Source: Azospirillum picis
Lineage (GTDB): Bacteria > Pseudomonadota > Alphaproteobacteria > Azospirillales > Azospirillaceae
NCBI RefSeq assembly: GCF_017876115.1
Contig: NZ_JAGINO010000005.1
Coordinates: 248,001 to 312,000, forward strand
Direction of reading: 5' to 3'
Length of the DNA: 64,000 nt
The translations under genes and the position numbers were made by a program. Shown piece by piece: positions 43,155 through 51,972 of this stretch. The notes beneath the pieces were generated by a model. That model saw only the letters and a list, made by a program, of their open reading frames with translations. It had not been told where the DNA came from and ran no database searches. Each line of letters begins with the position of its first letter. Position 1 is the stretch's first letter.

Positions 43155-44651
43155 TCAGCCCATGATCTCGAACTTGATGCCCTGGGCCAGCGGCAGCGCC
43201 GAGGAGTAGTTCACGGTCGCGGTCTGGCGGCGCATGTAGGCCTTCCAGGCGTCGGACCCGGACTCGCGCCCGCCGCCGGTCTCCTTCTCGCCGCCGAAGG
43301 CGCCGCCGATCTCCGCCCCGCTGGGGCCGATGTTGACGTTGGCGATGCCGCAGTCGGAGCCCGAGGCCGACAGGAAACGCTCCGTCTCGCGGAGGTCGGT
43401 GGAGAAGATGCAGGAGGACAGGCCCTGCGGCACCGCGTTCTGCAGCGCGATGGCCTCATCCAGCGTGTCGTAGGTCAGGACGTAGAGGATCGGCGCGAAG
43501 GTCTCGTGCCGCACCACCTCGGTCTGGCCCGGCATCTCGACGATGGCCGGCGTGACGTAATAGGCGTCGGGGAAGCGGTCGGCCAGCGTACGCTCGCCGC
43601 CGGTCACCGTGCCGCCCTCGGCCTTGGCGGCCTCCAGCGCACGCTGCATCGCCTTGAAGGCGTCGGCATCGACCAGCGGCCCCATCAGCACGCCCTGGTC
43701 GAGCGGGTTGCCGATCTGGACGGAGGCGTAGGCCGCCTTCAGGCGCGGCAGCAGCTGGTCCTTGACCGAACGGTGGACGATCAGCCGGCGCAGCGTGGTG
43801 CAGCGCTGGCCGCAGGTGCCGACGGCCGAGAACAGGATGGCGCGCAGCGCCATGTCGAGGTCGGCGGACGGCGCCACGATCATCGCGTTGTTGCCGCCCA
43901 GCTCCAGGATCGAGCGGCCGAAGCGCTCGGCCACCAGCTTGGCGACCTCGCGGCCCATCCGGGTGGAGCCGGTGGCCGAGACGACCGGGAAGCCGGGATG
44001 GGCGACCAGCGCCTCGCCGACGGCGCGGCCGCCCTGGACCACCTGGCTCAGGTTGGCCGGGGCATCGCCGAAGCGGGCGGCGGCACGCTCGAAGATCACC
44101 TGGCAGGCGGCGGCGGTCAGCGGGGTCTTCTCCGACGGCTTCCACACCACCGGGTCGCCGCAGACCAGCGCCAGCGCCGCGTTCCACGACCACACCGCGA
44201 CCGGGAAGTTGAAGGCGGAGATCACCAGGCAGGGACCGGCCGGGTGCCAGGTCTCGCGCATCGAGTGGCCGGGACGCTCCGACGCGATGGTCAGGCCGTA
44301 GAGCTGGCGCGACAGGCCGACCGCGAAGTCGCAGATGTCGATCATCTCCTGCACTTCGCCCAGGCCTTCCTGGTAGATCTTGCCGGCCTCCAGCGAGACC
44401 AGCCGGCCGAGGTCCTCCTTGGCGGCGCGCAGTTCCTCGCCCAGCAGGCGGACCAGCTCGCCGCGGCGAGGGGCCGGGACCGAGCGCCACGCCTCGAAGG
44501 CGCGGGCGGCGTTGGCGGCGATGTCCGGCACCTGGGAGGGCGCGGTTTCCGCCACCGTGGCGAGCGTGGCGCCGTCGATCGGCGAGCGGGCGGAAAGCCC
44601 GGCCCCGGACGAGGTCAAGCCGAAACGGGAGAGGATGTCGCTGTGCTGCAC
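43155..44651 (-). CDS. amaB: Aldehyde dehydrogenase, ALDH7 / alpha-aminoadipate-semialdehyde type
   Basis: This encodes 498 aa with a GTG start at 44651 (AAGGAG 9 nt upstream). ALDH7 hallmarks are FNFPVAVWSWNAALALVCGD, ELGGNNAMIVAPSADL, GQRCTT with catalytic C284, and NIGPSGAEIGGAFGGEKETG. Characterised relatives oxidise L-2-aminoadipate 6-semialdehyde (piperideine-6-carboxylate) to 2-aminoadipate in lysine breakdown, using NAD+. It is downstream of a TPP-dependent enzyme in the same direction and near a divergent LysR gene. Symbol given by similarity; substrate not proved. Confidence 0.85.
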   Translation of the reverse strand: MQHSDILSRFGLTSSGAGLSARSPIDGATLATVAETAPSQVPDIAANAARAFEAWRSVPAPRRGELVRLLGEELRAAKEDLGRLVSLEAGKIYQEGLGEVQEMIDICDFAVGLSRQLYGLTIASERPGHSMRETWHPAGPCLVISAFNFPVAVWSWNAALALVCGDPVVWKPSEKTPLTAAACQVIFERAAARFGDAPANLSQVVQGGRAVGEALVAHPGFPVVSATGSTRMGREVAKLVAERFGRSILELGGNNAMIVAPSADLDMALRAILFSAVGTCGQRCTTLRRLIVHRSVKDQLLPRLKAAYASVQIGNPLDQGVLMGPLVDADAFKAMQRALEAAKAEGGTVTGGERTLADRFPDAYYVTPAIVEMPGQTEVVRHETFAPILYVLTYDTLDEAIALQNAVPQGLSSCIFSTDLRETERFLSASGSDCGIANVNIGPSGAEIGGAFGGEKETGGGRESGSDAWKAYMRRQTATVNYSSALPLAQGIKFEIMG

Positions 44652-44684
44652 CGGGGTGGCTCCTTGGGTGTGATGCTGAATTTT

Positions 44685-44719
44685 CCCTCTCCCGCCCCGG
44701 GGGAGGGCAGGGTTCCCTA
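44685..44719. repeat. Short CCCTCTCCC/GGGGGAGGG hairpin repeat between ALDH7 and TPP-enzyme genes
   Basis: CCCTCTCCC-GCCCC-GGGGGAGGG forms a near-perfect hairpin flanked by TTTT and a second CAGGG. It is related to the larger mosaic repeats elsewhere in the window. It lies in the 70-nt gap inside the probable operon and may modulate expression of the downstream ALDH gene. Confidence 0.6.
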
Positions 44720-44721
44720 AA

Positions 44722-46380
44722 TCACTTGCTCTTTCCCCCCGCGCGGATCTCCGAGAGGGTCCGGCCGGGGGTGAGGGCTTCTGGGTCGAGCTTGACGTGG
44801 ATGATGGCCGGCAGCCCAGACGCCCGGGCGCGTTCGAAGGCCGGGGCGAACTGCTCGGTGGTCTCCACCGTCTCGCCGTGGCCGCCGTAGGCGCGGGCAA
44901 AGGCGGCGAAATCCGGGTTCTGGAGCTGCGTGCCGGAGACGCGGCCGGGATACTCGCGCTCCTGATGCATGCGGATGGTGCCGTACATGCCGTTGTCGAC
45001 CACCAGCACGATGACCGCGGCGCCTTCCTGGACGGCGGTGCCGAACTCCAGCCCGGTCATCTGGAAGCAGCCGTCGCCGGCGAAGCACAGCACGTCGCGG
45101 GTGCGGTTCTCGAGCTTGGCGGCGATCGCCGCCGGCAGGCCGTAGCCCATCGAGCCGCAGACCGGAGCCACCTGGGTGCCGAAGCGGCGGAAACGGTGGA
45201 AGCGGTGGATCCAGGTGGCGTAGTTGCCGGCACCGTTGGTGAAGACGGCGTCGTCCGCCAGCCGCTCGTCCAGCCAGGACATGATCCGGCCCATCTGCAC
45301 CGCGCCGGGGATCGCCTCGGGCGGGGTGCTCCAGGCCAGGTAGGCGGCATGCGCCGCCTCGGCGCGGGCGGCCCAGGCCGGCTGGGCCACGACGGCCAAT
45401 CCCGCCGCCGCCTCCAGGAAGGCGCCCGGCGTGGCGACGACGCCCAGCGCCGGCCGGTAGACGCGGCCGATCTCCTCCGCGCCGGGATGGACGTGCACGA
45501 TCGCCTTGCCCGGATCGGGGATCCCCAGCAGCCCGTAGCTCTGCGACGGCACCTCGGAGAAGCGGTCGCCGAGCAGGATGACGAGGTCGCTGTCCTTGAC
45601 CAGGGCTGTCAGCTTGGGATTGATGCCCAGCCCGATGTCGCCGGCATAGAGCGGATGGGCGTGGTCGAACAGCATCTGCCGGCGGAAGGTGACGGCCACC
45701 GGAAGCGAGAGCCGCTCGGCGAAGGTCTTCAGCGCCGAGGCCGATTCCTTGGTCCAGCGCGAGCCGCCGGCGACCAGCAGTGGCCGTTCGGCCTTGGCCA
45801 GCAGCTCGGCGAAGGCCTTGAGCTGGCCTTGGGTCGGCGCGCTCTCCACCGGTTCGGCCTGCGGGGCTACGGCGGCGTCGGCCGTCTCGGTCAGCGTGTC
45901 CTCCGGCAGCGCCAGCACCACCGGGCCGGGGCGGCCGGCCATGGCGGTGTGGAAGGCGCGGGAAATCATTTCCGGCACGCGCTCGGCGCTGTCGATCTCG
46001 GCGACCCACTTGCACATGCCGCCGAACAGCTTGCCGTAATCGACCTCCTGGAAGGCGTCGCGGCCGCGCATGCCGCGCTCTATCTGGCCGACCAGCACCA
46101 CCAGCGGAGTCTCGTCCTGCTGGGCGACATGGATGCCGGAGGCGGCGTTGGTGGCGCCAGGGCCGCGGGTGACCAGGCAGACGCCGGGGCGGCCGGTCAG
46201 CTTGCCCTGCGCCTCGGCCATCATCGCCGCACCGCCCTCATGGCGGCAGACCACCATCTCGATCGGGCTGTCGTGCAGCGCGTCCAGCACGGCGAGATAG
46301 CTCTCGCCGGGCACGCCGAACACCCGCCGCACGCCCTGCGCCTCCAGCGCCTCGACGACCAATTGACCACCGGTCTTCAT
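44722..46380 (-). CDS. Thiamine-diphosphate-dependent enzyme, acetolactate-synthase-like
   Basis: This encodes 552 aa from ATG 46380. It has three domains. The N-terminal pyrimidine-binding part (VFGVPGESYLAVLDAL, RHEGGAAMMAEAQGKLTGRP, catalytic Glu in HEGGAA) is followed by a central Rossmann domain. The C-terminal PP domain carries the ThDP motif GDG...N (CFAGDGCFQMT, VVDNGMYGTI). It lacks an obvious small-subunit partner, so a role other than branched-chain synthesis is likely, such as a 2-oxo acid decarboxylase or ligase. It is upstream of ALDH7 in the same direction and divergent from a LysR regulator. Confidence 0.85.
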   Translation of the reverse strand: MKTGGQLVVEALEAQGVRRVFGVPGESYLAVLDALHDSPIEMVVCRHEGGAAMMAEAQGKLTGRPGVCLVTRGPGATNAASGIHVAQQDETPLVVLVGQIERGMRGRDAFQEVDYGKLFGGMCKWVAEIDSAERVPEMISRAFHTAMAGRPGPVVLALPEDTLTETADAAVAPQAEPVESAPTQGQLKAFAELLAKAERPLLVAGGSRWTKESASALKTFAERLSLPVAVTFRRQMLFDHAHPLYAGDIGLGINPKLTALVKDSDLVILLGDRFSEVPSQSYGLLGIPDPGKAIVHVHPGAEEIGRVYRPALGVVATPGAFLEAAAGLAVVAQPAWAARAEAAHAAYLAWSTPPEAIPGAVQMGRIMSWLDERLADDAVFTNGAGNYATWIHRFHRFRRFGTQVAPVCGSMGYGLPAAIAAKLENRTRDVLCFAGDGCFQMTGLEFGTAVQEGAAVIVLVVDNGMYGTIRMHQEREYPGRVSGTQLQNPDFAAFARAYGGHGETVETTEQFAPAFERARASGLPAIIHVKLDPEALTPGRTLSEIRAGGKSK

Positions 46381-46495
46381 CGCCCAACCGTCCCGCCTGT
46401 TCCGGATCTCCCAATGATAGCGACCCTGCACCCCGCCGTTCCAGGGTGCAAACGACTTTCTTTCCCGGCATCATGAGCTTTGGTAATGAAGTCGC

Positions 46496-47395
46496 ATGGA
46501 TCTGCAGCGCCGCCTCCTTCCATCGATGAGCATGCTGACCGCGTTCGAGGCGGCGGCCCGGACCGGCAGCTTCACCGCCGCCGCGGCCGAGCTGTCGCTG
46601 ACGCAAGGGGCGGTCAGCCGCCAGGTGAAGGCGCTGGAGGAACAGATCGGCACGCCGCTGTTCACCCGGCAGGGCCAGCGGGTGGCGCTGACCCCGACCG
46701 GGGCACTCTATGCCGAGCCGGTGCGCGACGCCCTGCGCCAGATCGCGGCGGCGACGGTGCGGACCATCGCCGCCCCGAAGGGCGGGGTGCTGAACCTCGC
46801 CATCCTGCCGACCTTCGGCACGCGCTGGCTGGTGCCGCGATTGCCGGCCTTCCAGGCCGCCCACCCCCATGTCGTGATCCATTTCACCACCAAGCTGGCT
46901 CCGTTCGACTTCCGGACCCACGACTTGGACGCCGCCATCCATTACGGGCTGGGCGACTGGCCGGACGCCGTCTGCGACCATCTGCTGGACGAGGAGGTTC
47001 TGCCGGTCTGCTCCCCGGCCTTCCTGGCGGCGCATCCGGTGCGCGAGCCGGCCGACCTGCTGGCGCTGCCGCTGCTGCACACCAGCACGCGGGCCGAGGC
47101 GTGGAACGACTGGCTGGCGGCGCAGGGGTTGCCGCCGCGTCCCGGCGCCGGCATGGTCTTCGAACAGTTCGCCACCACCGCCCAGGCGGCGGAGGCCGGG
47201 TTGGGGGTGGCGCTGCTGCCGACGCTTCTGGTCCGCAATGAACTGGCCGAGGGCGCGCTGCTGCCGGCAATCGACCGCCCGCACCACAGCGCGCGGTCCT
47301 ATTACCTCGTTCATCCCCGCGGCAAGGCCGACCATCCGCCTTTCGCCGCCTTCCGGCAATGGCTGCTGGCGGAGGCACGGGGGGCCGGCGCGTGA
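46496..47395 (+). CDS. LysR-family regulator, GcvA-like
   Basis: This encodes 299 aa. The N-terminal winged HTH (about 12-70; LTAFEAAARTGSFTAAAAEL, TQGAVSRQVKALEEQI) and GcvA-type effector domain (about 95-290; AILPTFGTRWLVPRLPAFQ, DLDAAIHYGLGDWPD) are clear. It is divergent from the TPP-enzyme gene across 115 nt and is the likely regulator of the TPP-enzyme/ALDH7 pair. It converges on the ABC exporter gene with a 21-nt gap. Confidence 0.92.
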   Translation: MDLQRRLLPSMSMLTAFEAAARTGSFTAAAAELSLTQGAVSRQVKALEEQIGTPLFTRQGQRVALTPTGALYAEPVRDALRQIAAATVRTIAAPKGGVLNLAILPTFGTRWLVPRLPAFQAAHPHVVIHFTTKLAPFDFRTHDLDAAIHYGLGDWPDAVCDHLLDEEVLPVCSPAFLAAHPVREPADLLALPLLHTSTRAEAWNDWLAAQGLPPRPGAGMVFEQFATTAQAAEAGLGVALLPTLLVRNELAEGALLPAIDRPHHSARSYYLVHPRGKADHPPFAAFRQWLLAEARGAGA

Positions 47396-47416
47396 CGGGA
47401 GCGCCCGCCTGCGTTG

Positions 47417-49195
47417 CTACTCCGCCGGGGCCAGCCTCCCGACTCCGTCGCCGTCCCGCCGCACCGACAGCTTGCGGTCATGGAAGGCGGCGAGGCTGGC
47501 GCGGTGGCCGACGCTGACCAGCGTGGTCTCGGGCAGGCGGTCGCGCAGCAGGCGATAGAGCCGCTCCTCCGTCTCGGGGTCGCAGGCCGACGTCGCCTCG
47601 TCCAGATAGAGCCAGCCGGGCCTGTGCAGCAGGGCGCGGGCGATGGCGAGGCGCTGCTGTTCGCCGCCGGACAGGCGGTTGGTCCAGTGGTCCTCCTCCT
47701 GCAGGCTGTCGGCGAAGCCGGCCATGCCGACGGCGTCCAGCACCGCCCGCACCGCTTCGGCGTCGAAGGCTTCGGGCGGTGCCGGGTAGGCGACGGCGGC
47801 ATGCAGGCTGCCGATCGGCAGGTAGGGCCTCTGCGGCAGTACCATGGCGTCCCCGTTGGCCGGTAGGGCGATGCGGCCATGGCCGAAGGGCCAGATGCCG
47901 GCCACGGCACGCAGGATCATGCTCTTGCCCGACCCCGACGGGCCGGTGATCAGCACCCGCTCGCCGGGTTCGACCGTCAGGTCGGCGCGCAGCAGCGGCG
48001 GTCCGCCGCCGGGCAGCGCCGGTGCCAGCCCATCGAGCCTCAGGGTCCCGTCGGCGGCGCTCCTCCGCTCTATTCCCGCCTCGTCGCGGGCGGCCCGCCG
48101 CACCGCGCCGATCGCCTGCCGGAAACCGGTCAGGCGGCTGGTCGTGGCGTGCCAGTCCGCCAAGCTCACATAGGCGTCGATGAACCAGGACAGCGATTGC
48201 TGCACCTGCCCGAAGGACTCCGAGGTCTGGGTCAGCGCGCCGAGCGGCAGGGCACCGCTGAAATAGCGCGGGGCCGCGACCAGGAACGGGAAGATGATGG
48301 CCAATTGCCCGTAGGCGGAGGTGAACCAGACCAGCCGCTTCTGCGTGCGCATCAGGTCCCACCAGTTGGCGACCACGCGGCCGAAGCGGGCGGCGAGCCA
48401 GCGGGCCTCCTGCGCCTCGCCCCGCTGCAAGGCGACACTCTCGGCATTCTCGCGCAGGCGGACCAGGGAGAAGCGGAAATCCGCCTCGTATCGCTGCTGG
48501 TCGTAGCTGAGGCCTGCCAGCGGCCGGCCGATCCGGTGGGTGATCCAGGTGCCGGCCGCCGCATAGCCCAGCGCCACCCACACCATGTAGCCGGGCAGGT
48601 CGATGCCGAGCCACGGGATGGCGAGCGCGCCGGACAGGCTCCACAGGATCACGAGGAACGAAACCAGCGACACGAGATTGGTCAGGAATCCCAGCGACAG
48701 GCCGAGGGTGAGCTGCACGAAGCTGCGCAGATCCTCGGAGATGCGCTGGTCCGGGTTGTCGGTGCGGCCGCCGGCGAAGGCCAGCCGGTAATAGGTCTGG
48801 CCGTCCAGCCAGTCGCCGAGGTAGCGCTCGGTCAGCCACCGCCGCCAGCGGATCTGCAGCATCTGGTTCAGGTAGAGCCGGTAGACCGCCACGGCGATGA
48901 AGACCAGCGCCAGCCCGCCGAACAGCAGCAGGGAATGCACGAAGGCGCCCTGGTCCTTGTCCTGCAGCGCATTGAAGATGTCGGCATTGATCTGGGTGAA
49001 CCGGACATCCATGAACACCGCTCCCAGGTTGAGGGCGATGATCGACGCCAGCAGGCGGCGTGCCACCCATTTCTCTTCCGAGAACCAGTAGGGGCGGGTC
49101 AGGCGCCAGACATCGGACAGGAAGGCGCGGGCGGCGGCCAGGCGCCCGGAGGGGGCGGTGGTGGGGGAGGCGGTGGAGGACGGCTGCGCTGGCAT
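47417..49195 (-). CDS. ABC transporter, SbmA/BacA-like membrane domain fused to ATPase (YddA type)
   Basis: This encodes 592 aa. After a 20-residue Ser/Thr/Pro leader, the SbmA/BacA-like transmembrane region (about 30-350) has six helices (LASIIALNLGAVFMDVRFTQ, INADIFNALQDKD, QMLQIRWRRWLTERYLGDWL). The nucleotide-binding domain (about 390-580) has Walker A GPSGSGKS, signature LSGGEQQR, and Walker B GWLYLDEATSACDP. Relatives transport peptides, very-long-chain fatty acids or vitamin B12. In rhizobia, BacA-type proteins affect lipid A acyl chains and peptide import. It is a single gene; the substrate is unknown. Confidence 0.92.
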   Translation of the reverse strand: MPAQPSSTASPTTAPSGRLAAARAFLSDVWRLTRPYWFSEEKWVARRLLASIIALNLGAVFMDVRFTQINADIFNALQDKDQGAFVHSLLLFGGLALVFIAVAVYRLYLNQMLQIRWRRWLTERYLGDWLDGQTYYRLAFAGGRTDNPDQRISEDLRSFVQLTLGLSLGFLTNLVSLVSFLVILWSLSGALAIPWLGIDLPGYMVWVALGYAAAGTWITHRIGRPLAGLSYDQQRYEADFRFSLVRLRENAESVALQRGEAQEARWLAARFGRVVANWWDLMRTQKRLVWFTSAYGQLAIIFPFLVAAPRYFSGALPLGALTQTSESFGQVQQSLSWFIDAYVSLADWHATTSRLTGFRQAIGAVRRAARDEAGIERRSAADGTLRLDGLAPALPGGGPPLLRADLTVEPGERVLITGPSGSGKSMILRAVAGIWPFGHGRIALPANGDAMVLPQRPYLPIGSLHAAVAYPAPPEAFDAEAVRAVLDAVGMAGFADSLQEEDHWTNRLSGGEQQRLAIARALLHRPGWLYLDEATSACDPETEERLYRLLRDRLPETTLVSVGHRASLAAFHDRKLSVRRDGDGVGRLAPAE

Positions 49196-49273
49196 CGGTG
49201 GAACACCCGCGGAGAGTCGGAGCGACCCTTGCCGATTATCACTCTTCGATGCCGGGGCGGCATGAATTCGCCG

Positions 49274-50302
49274 TCAAGATCCTGTCATGTCGCCCCGGCC
49301 GCCGGTCCTGGCCGCTGTCTCGCCGGCCCTGCCACCGGCCTTCCCGGCATCCCCCTTCCCACCGCGGGAGCGTCCGCGAATCACATCCCAACTCGCCATC
49401 ACCGCGCCGCCGGCGATCAGCGCGCAGGCCGCCCACACCGACCAGTTCCCGCTGGCCTGCCCGAACAGGATCAGCAGCAGGGTGGAGGCCGGCGGCACCG
49501 CGTAGGACATCACCCCCAGCGCCCGGATGTCGCCCCGCTTCATCCCGTGGTCCCACACGAAGAAGGCCAGCCCGTCAGGGCCGAGGCCGAGCGCCAGCAG
49601 CGCAAGCCACCCCGCCGCCTGCTGCGGCCAGACCGTCGCGTCCTCGAACAGCAGGTGCCCCGCCAGGCCGAGCATGGCGGTGACCAGGCAGAAACCGCTG
49701 ACCGCCTCGGTCGGCACGTTGCCGAAGCGGCGCGACAGCACGGAATAGGCGCCCCAGATCAGGGCGGCGGACAATGCGGCGGCGTAGGCCGGAAGATTGC
49801 CGCCCTCCAGGTGCAGGCCGCCGCCGCGGCCCGCCAGGATCAGCATGGTCCCGGCAAGCCCGCAGAGCGCGCCGGCCACATGGGCCAGCTTCAGCCGCTC
49901 TCCCGGCAGCAGTGCCGAGAACAGAACGATGCACAGCGGCCAGAGATAGTTCAGCAGATTGACTTCCACTGCCGCATCGGGCGCCAGATGGAAGGCCAGG
50001 AACAGGCAGGCATGGTAGCCGAACAGCCCGCCGACCCCGACCAGCCAGACCGGCAACGGCTGGCGGACCGCTGCCAGCACGTCGCGCCCGCGGGCGAGGC
50101 CAATGGCTGTGCCTGCCGCGAACGCCAGCCCGAAGGTGACGGCGACGAGCTGCAGGGGCGGCATGGCGCTGGACAGCGAGGTCAGCAGGGCCGCGGTCGA
50201 CCACAGCAGGATGGCGATCGCGCCGATGCCCGTCGCCCTCCGGACATCACCGGCGGCGGGCGGGCTGGGCTTGGCGGGGTGGGGCAGGGCATCGGCGCTC
50301 AT
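49274..50302 (-). CDS. EamA-family (DMT) exporter, YddG-like
   Basis: This encodes 342 aa. Ten predicted helices lie in two EamA repeats (about 25-150 and 165-305), with the conserved N-terminal AILLWSTAALLTSL, EVNLLNYLWPLCIVLFSALL and second-half LIWGAYSVLSRRFGNVP and LGPDGLAFFVWDHGMKRGD. The order resembles E. coli YddG, an aromatic amino acid and paraquat exporter. The last 35 residues are a Gly/Arg-rich tail. A single gene between the ABC exporter and the NarL-type regulator. Confidence 0.9.
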   Translation of the reverse strand: MSADALPHPAKPSPPAAGDVRRATGIGAIAILLWSTAALLTSLSSAMPPLQLVAVTFGLAFAAGTAIGLARGRDVLAAVRQPLPVWLVGVGGLFGYHACLFLAFHLAPDAAVEVNLLNYLWPLCIVLFSALLPGERLKLAHVAGALCGLAGTMLILAGRGGGLHLEGGNLPAYAAALSAALIWGAYSVLSRRFGNVPTEAVSGFCLVTAMLGLAGHLLFEDATVWPQQAAGWLALLALGLGPDGLAFFVWDHGMKRGDIRALGVMSYAVPPASTLLLILFGQASGNWSVWAACALIAGGAVMASWDVIRGRSRGGKGDAGKAGGRAGETAARTGGRGDMTGS

Positions 50303-50380
50303 GCCGGCTGCATAGCCGAGCCGCCGATGCTCCGCAATGGGGGTCGCGCCGGCCGGCGCTGCTCCCAGGGTCTTCCGCGT

Positions 50381-50421
50381 GAGTCACGTTTCAAGCGATA
50401 CGGCTTGAAACGATCACGCTT
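50381..50421 (-). repeat. Palindromic dispersed repeat, copy B (GTGATCGTTTCAAGC type)
   Basis: Read on the minus strand, it starts one base after the TAA of the NarL-type gene: GTGATCGTTTCAAGC, CGTAT, CGCTTGAAACG, TGACTC. It matches copy A at 752-793 at roughly 34 of 40 positions, with the same orientation and the same distance to a stop codon. Confidence 0.75.
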
Positions 50422-51227
50422 TAGGGTGCGCTCCGTTCCAGGAAATACTCCATTTCCTGGATGATGCCGCTCTGGGCCGCCCACAGCGCCGCCTGGGTGC
50501 GGTTGCGGACGTTGATGGTCTGCATGATGTGGCGGACGTGCAGCTTGACCAGATCCTCGGTCATCAGCATCTCGCGCGCGATCTCCTTGTTGCTGCACCC
50601 GTCCATGATCAGCTTCAGGATGCGGGCGTGGCGCGGGTAAAGGCCAGGATAGCCGAGGAGTTCCGTCTCGTGCTGCTGGACCGAGCCGTCGTCGGACGTC
50701 CGGCGCAGCGCCGTCGGCGAGAAATACTCGAAGCACTCCTCCGGCACCACCGGCTCGCCGGCGTGGATCAGGCGCAAGGCCAGGACGAAAGCGGTCGGGG
50801 CCATGCGGTTCAGCAGGTAGCCGCGCACGCCGAAGCGCAGGGCCATGCGCATGTGATGGGCGGAGAACTCGTCGGCGATCATCGCCAGCTTCGCCTGCTC
50901 GCCGTACCAACTCCGGAAGTTCCAGGCGTCGGTCTTCAGAGAGGCGAGATCGAACAGCACGATGTCGGCCGTGCGCTCGGGCGGCTGGCCGGGTGGCCCG
51001 GCCGGCTCACGCGGTTCCAGCGTCGCGACGGACGCGTTGGCGAGGCCGGGCGATATCCGGTCCGGACCGCCGTTCAGGCGGCCGCTCCAGGACGGCCGGG
51101 GAGAAAGGCCGGCGGCGAGCCGGCTCTGCGGATCGATGACTTCGAAACAATCGTCGAGGATGTTGAGGATTGATTCACGCAGCAGTCGGCTCTGATTATG
51201 AACAATCACACGAATGCGATTGGGCAT
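50421..51227 (-). CDS. NarL/FixJ-type LuxR-HTH regulator with atypical receiver domain
   Basis: This encodes 268 aa from ATG 51227, with GGGGGAGAC just upstream. The receiver-like domain (about 1-160) has VIVHNQSRLL in place of the usual paired acidic residues, a 40-residue Pro/Gly-rich insert, and GVRGYLLNRM with Asn where Lys is expected. The site VLFDLAS keeps an Asp. The HTH (about 195-255; ILKLIMDGCSNKEIAREMLM, VKLHVRHIMQTINVRNRTQ) is intact. It may work without phosphorylation. Its position beside the polysaccharide region suggests it controls those genes, which is inference. A long AT-rich upstream region precedes it. Confidence 0.85.
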   Translation of the reverse strand: MPNRIRVIVHNQSRLLRESILNILDDCFEVIDPQSRLAAGLSPRPSWSGRLNGGPDRISPGLANASVATLEPREPAGPPGQPPERTADIVLFDLASLKTDAWNFRSWYGEQAKLAMIADEFSAHHMRMALRFGVRGYLLNRMAPTAFVLALRLIHAGEPVVPEECFEYFSPTALRRTSDDGSVQQHETELLGYPGLYPRHARILKLIMDGCSNKEIAREMLMTEDLVKLHVRHIMQTINVRNRTQAALWAAQSGIIQEMEYFLERSAP

Positions 51228-51927
51228 GTCCGTCTCCCCCAAAGATTTGGACGTTCGGTGCATGCCATCGCTCGGCCGTTTCGCAGGTCTTCCTCCCGGG
51301 ACGCTGCGTCGTGCTTTGGCGGCATCGCGGAGTGACGGTGCAGGCGTCGCCGGTTTCTGACGTCCGGCGCCCGGCCGGTGGCTCCCCGTTCGAGCCCCGG
51401 CCGGTCGTGCTGCCGTTCCACCCCTCGATTAAGTACCGCCGCGCTGGACCGTGGCGATGACCGGATCGATGGGCGATGCACGTTGTATCTGGTGGGTTGT
51501 GCTCGCCCAATCGAATTTAAGCCGAACTATGGTCCGGCACGCACGGCATTGTCTTCAACACTTTTGGAAAGATTCCAGGTTCAGACGGATCGAACCTTAC
51601 GCTGTCGAGGGAGAGCGTCCTGTCAGAAGGATTGAAATAATAAGACCTTCTGGCATTCAGGTGGAGAAGAGATAGTCCGATAAAGGGCAGGACAGATCAG
51701 GAGTATGGCCGCGGAAGTGGCAGTTCCTTAGAACAACAGGCCGAAAGATATCCATGCATAAAGAAGAGAAAGCCAATCATAAAGCAATTTCAATTAGAAA
51801 TCTCTATTCCATACGGCTTCCTAGGGCGCCTTAGCTGGAAGATAATATAGACTCTTAAATTGAGTTTGCCAGAGGAATTCGCCGTCAATCATCCGTCGCT
51901 CTGCATGCCGCCGCCCGTCATGCCGTT
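51228..51927. other. 700-nt AT-enriched intergenic region upstream of the NarL-type regulator
   Basis: From about 51480 to 51880 the GC content drops far below the surroundings (for example ATAAAGCAATTTCAATTAG near 51779). No frame here looks like a protein with family similarity. It may hold regulatory binding sites, an untranslated leader for the regulator at 51227, or a decayed gene. The left part (51228-51470) is GC-rich again and holds no clear signal. Confidence 0.6.
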
Positions 51928-51965
51928 GCCGGCGCGAACCCGCGCGTGGCGGGGCTCGCGCCGGC
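51928..51965 (-). terminator. Strong hairpin just after the 909-aa gene
   Basis: GCCGGCGCGA (51928-51937) pairs with TCGCGCCGGC (51956-51965). An inner CCCGC/GCGGG stem closes around a 5-nt loop; small bulges separate the stems. It lies 7 nt from the stop codon of the minus-strand gene ending at 51973. No T-run is visible. Confidence 0.6.
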
Positions 51966-51972
51966 CGGCTGC

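Noticed and set aside
47879..50464. An 860-codon plus-strand frame opposite the ABC exporter and EamA genes
   Set aside because: The real products on the minus strand have Walker motifs and EamA repeats; the plus-strand frame has none.
51378..51675. Two small plus-strand frames in the AT-rich gap as possible genes
   Set aside because: No ribosome-binding site, no family similarity, and composition changes abruptly inside the frames.
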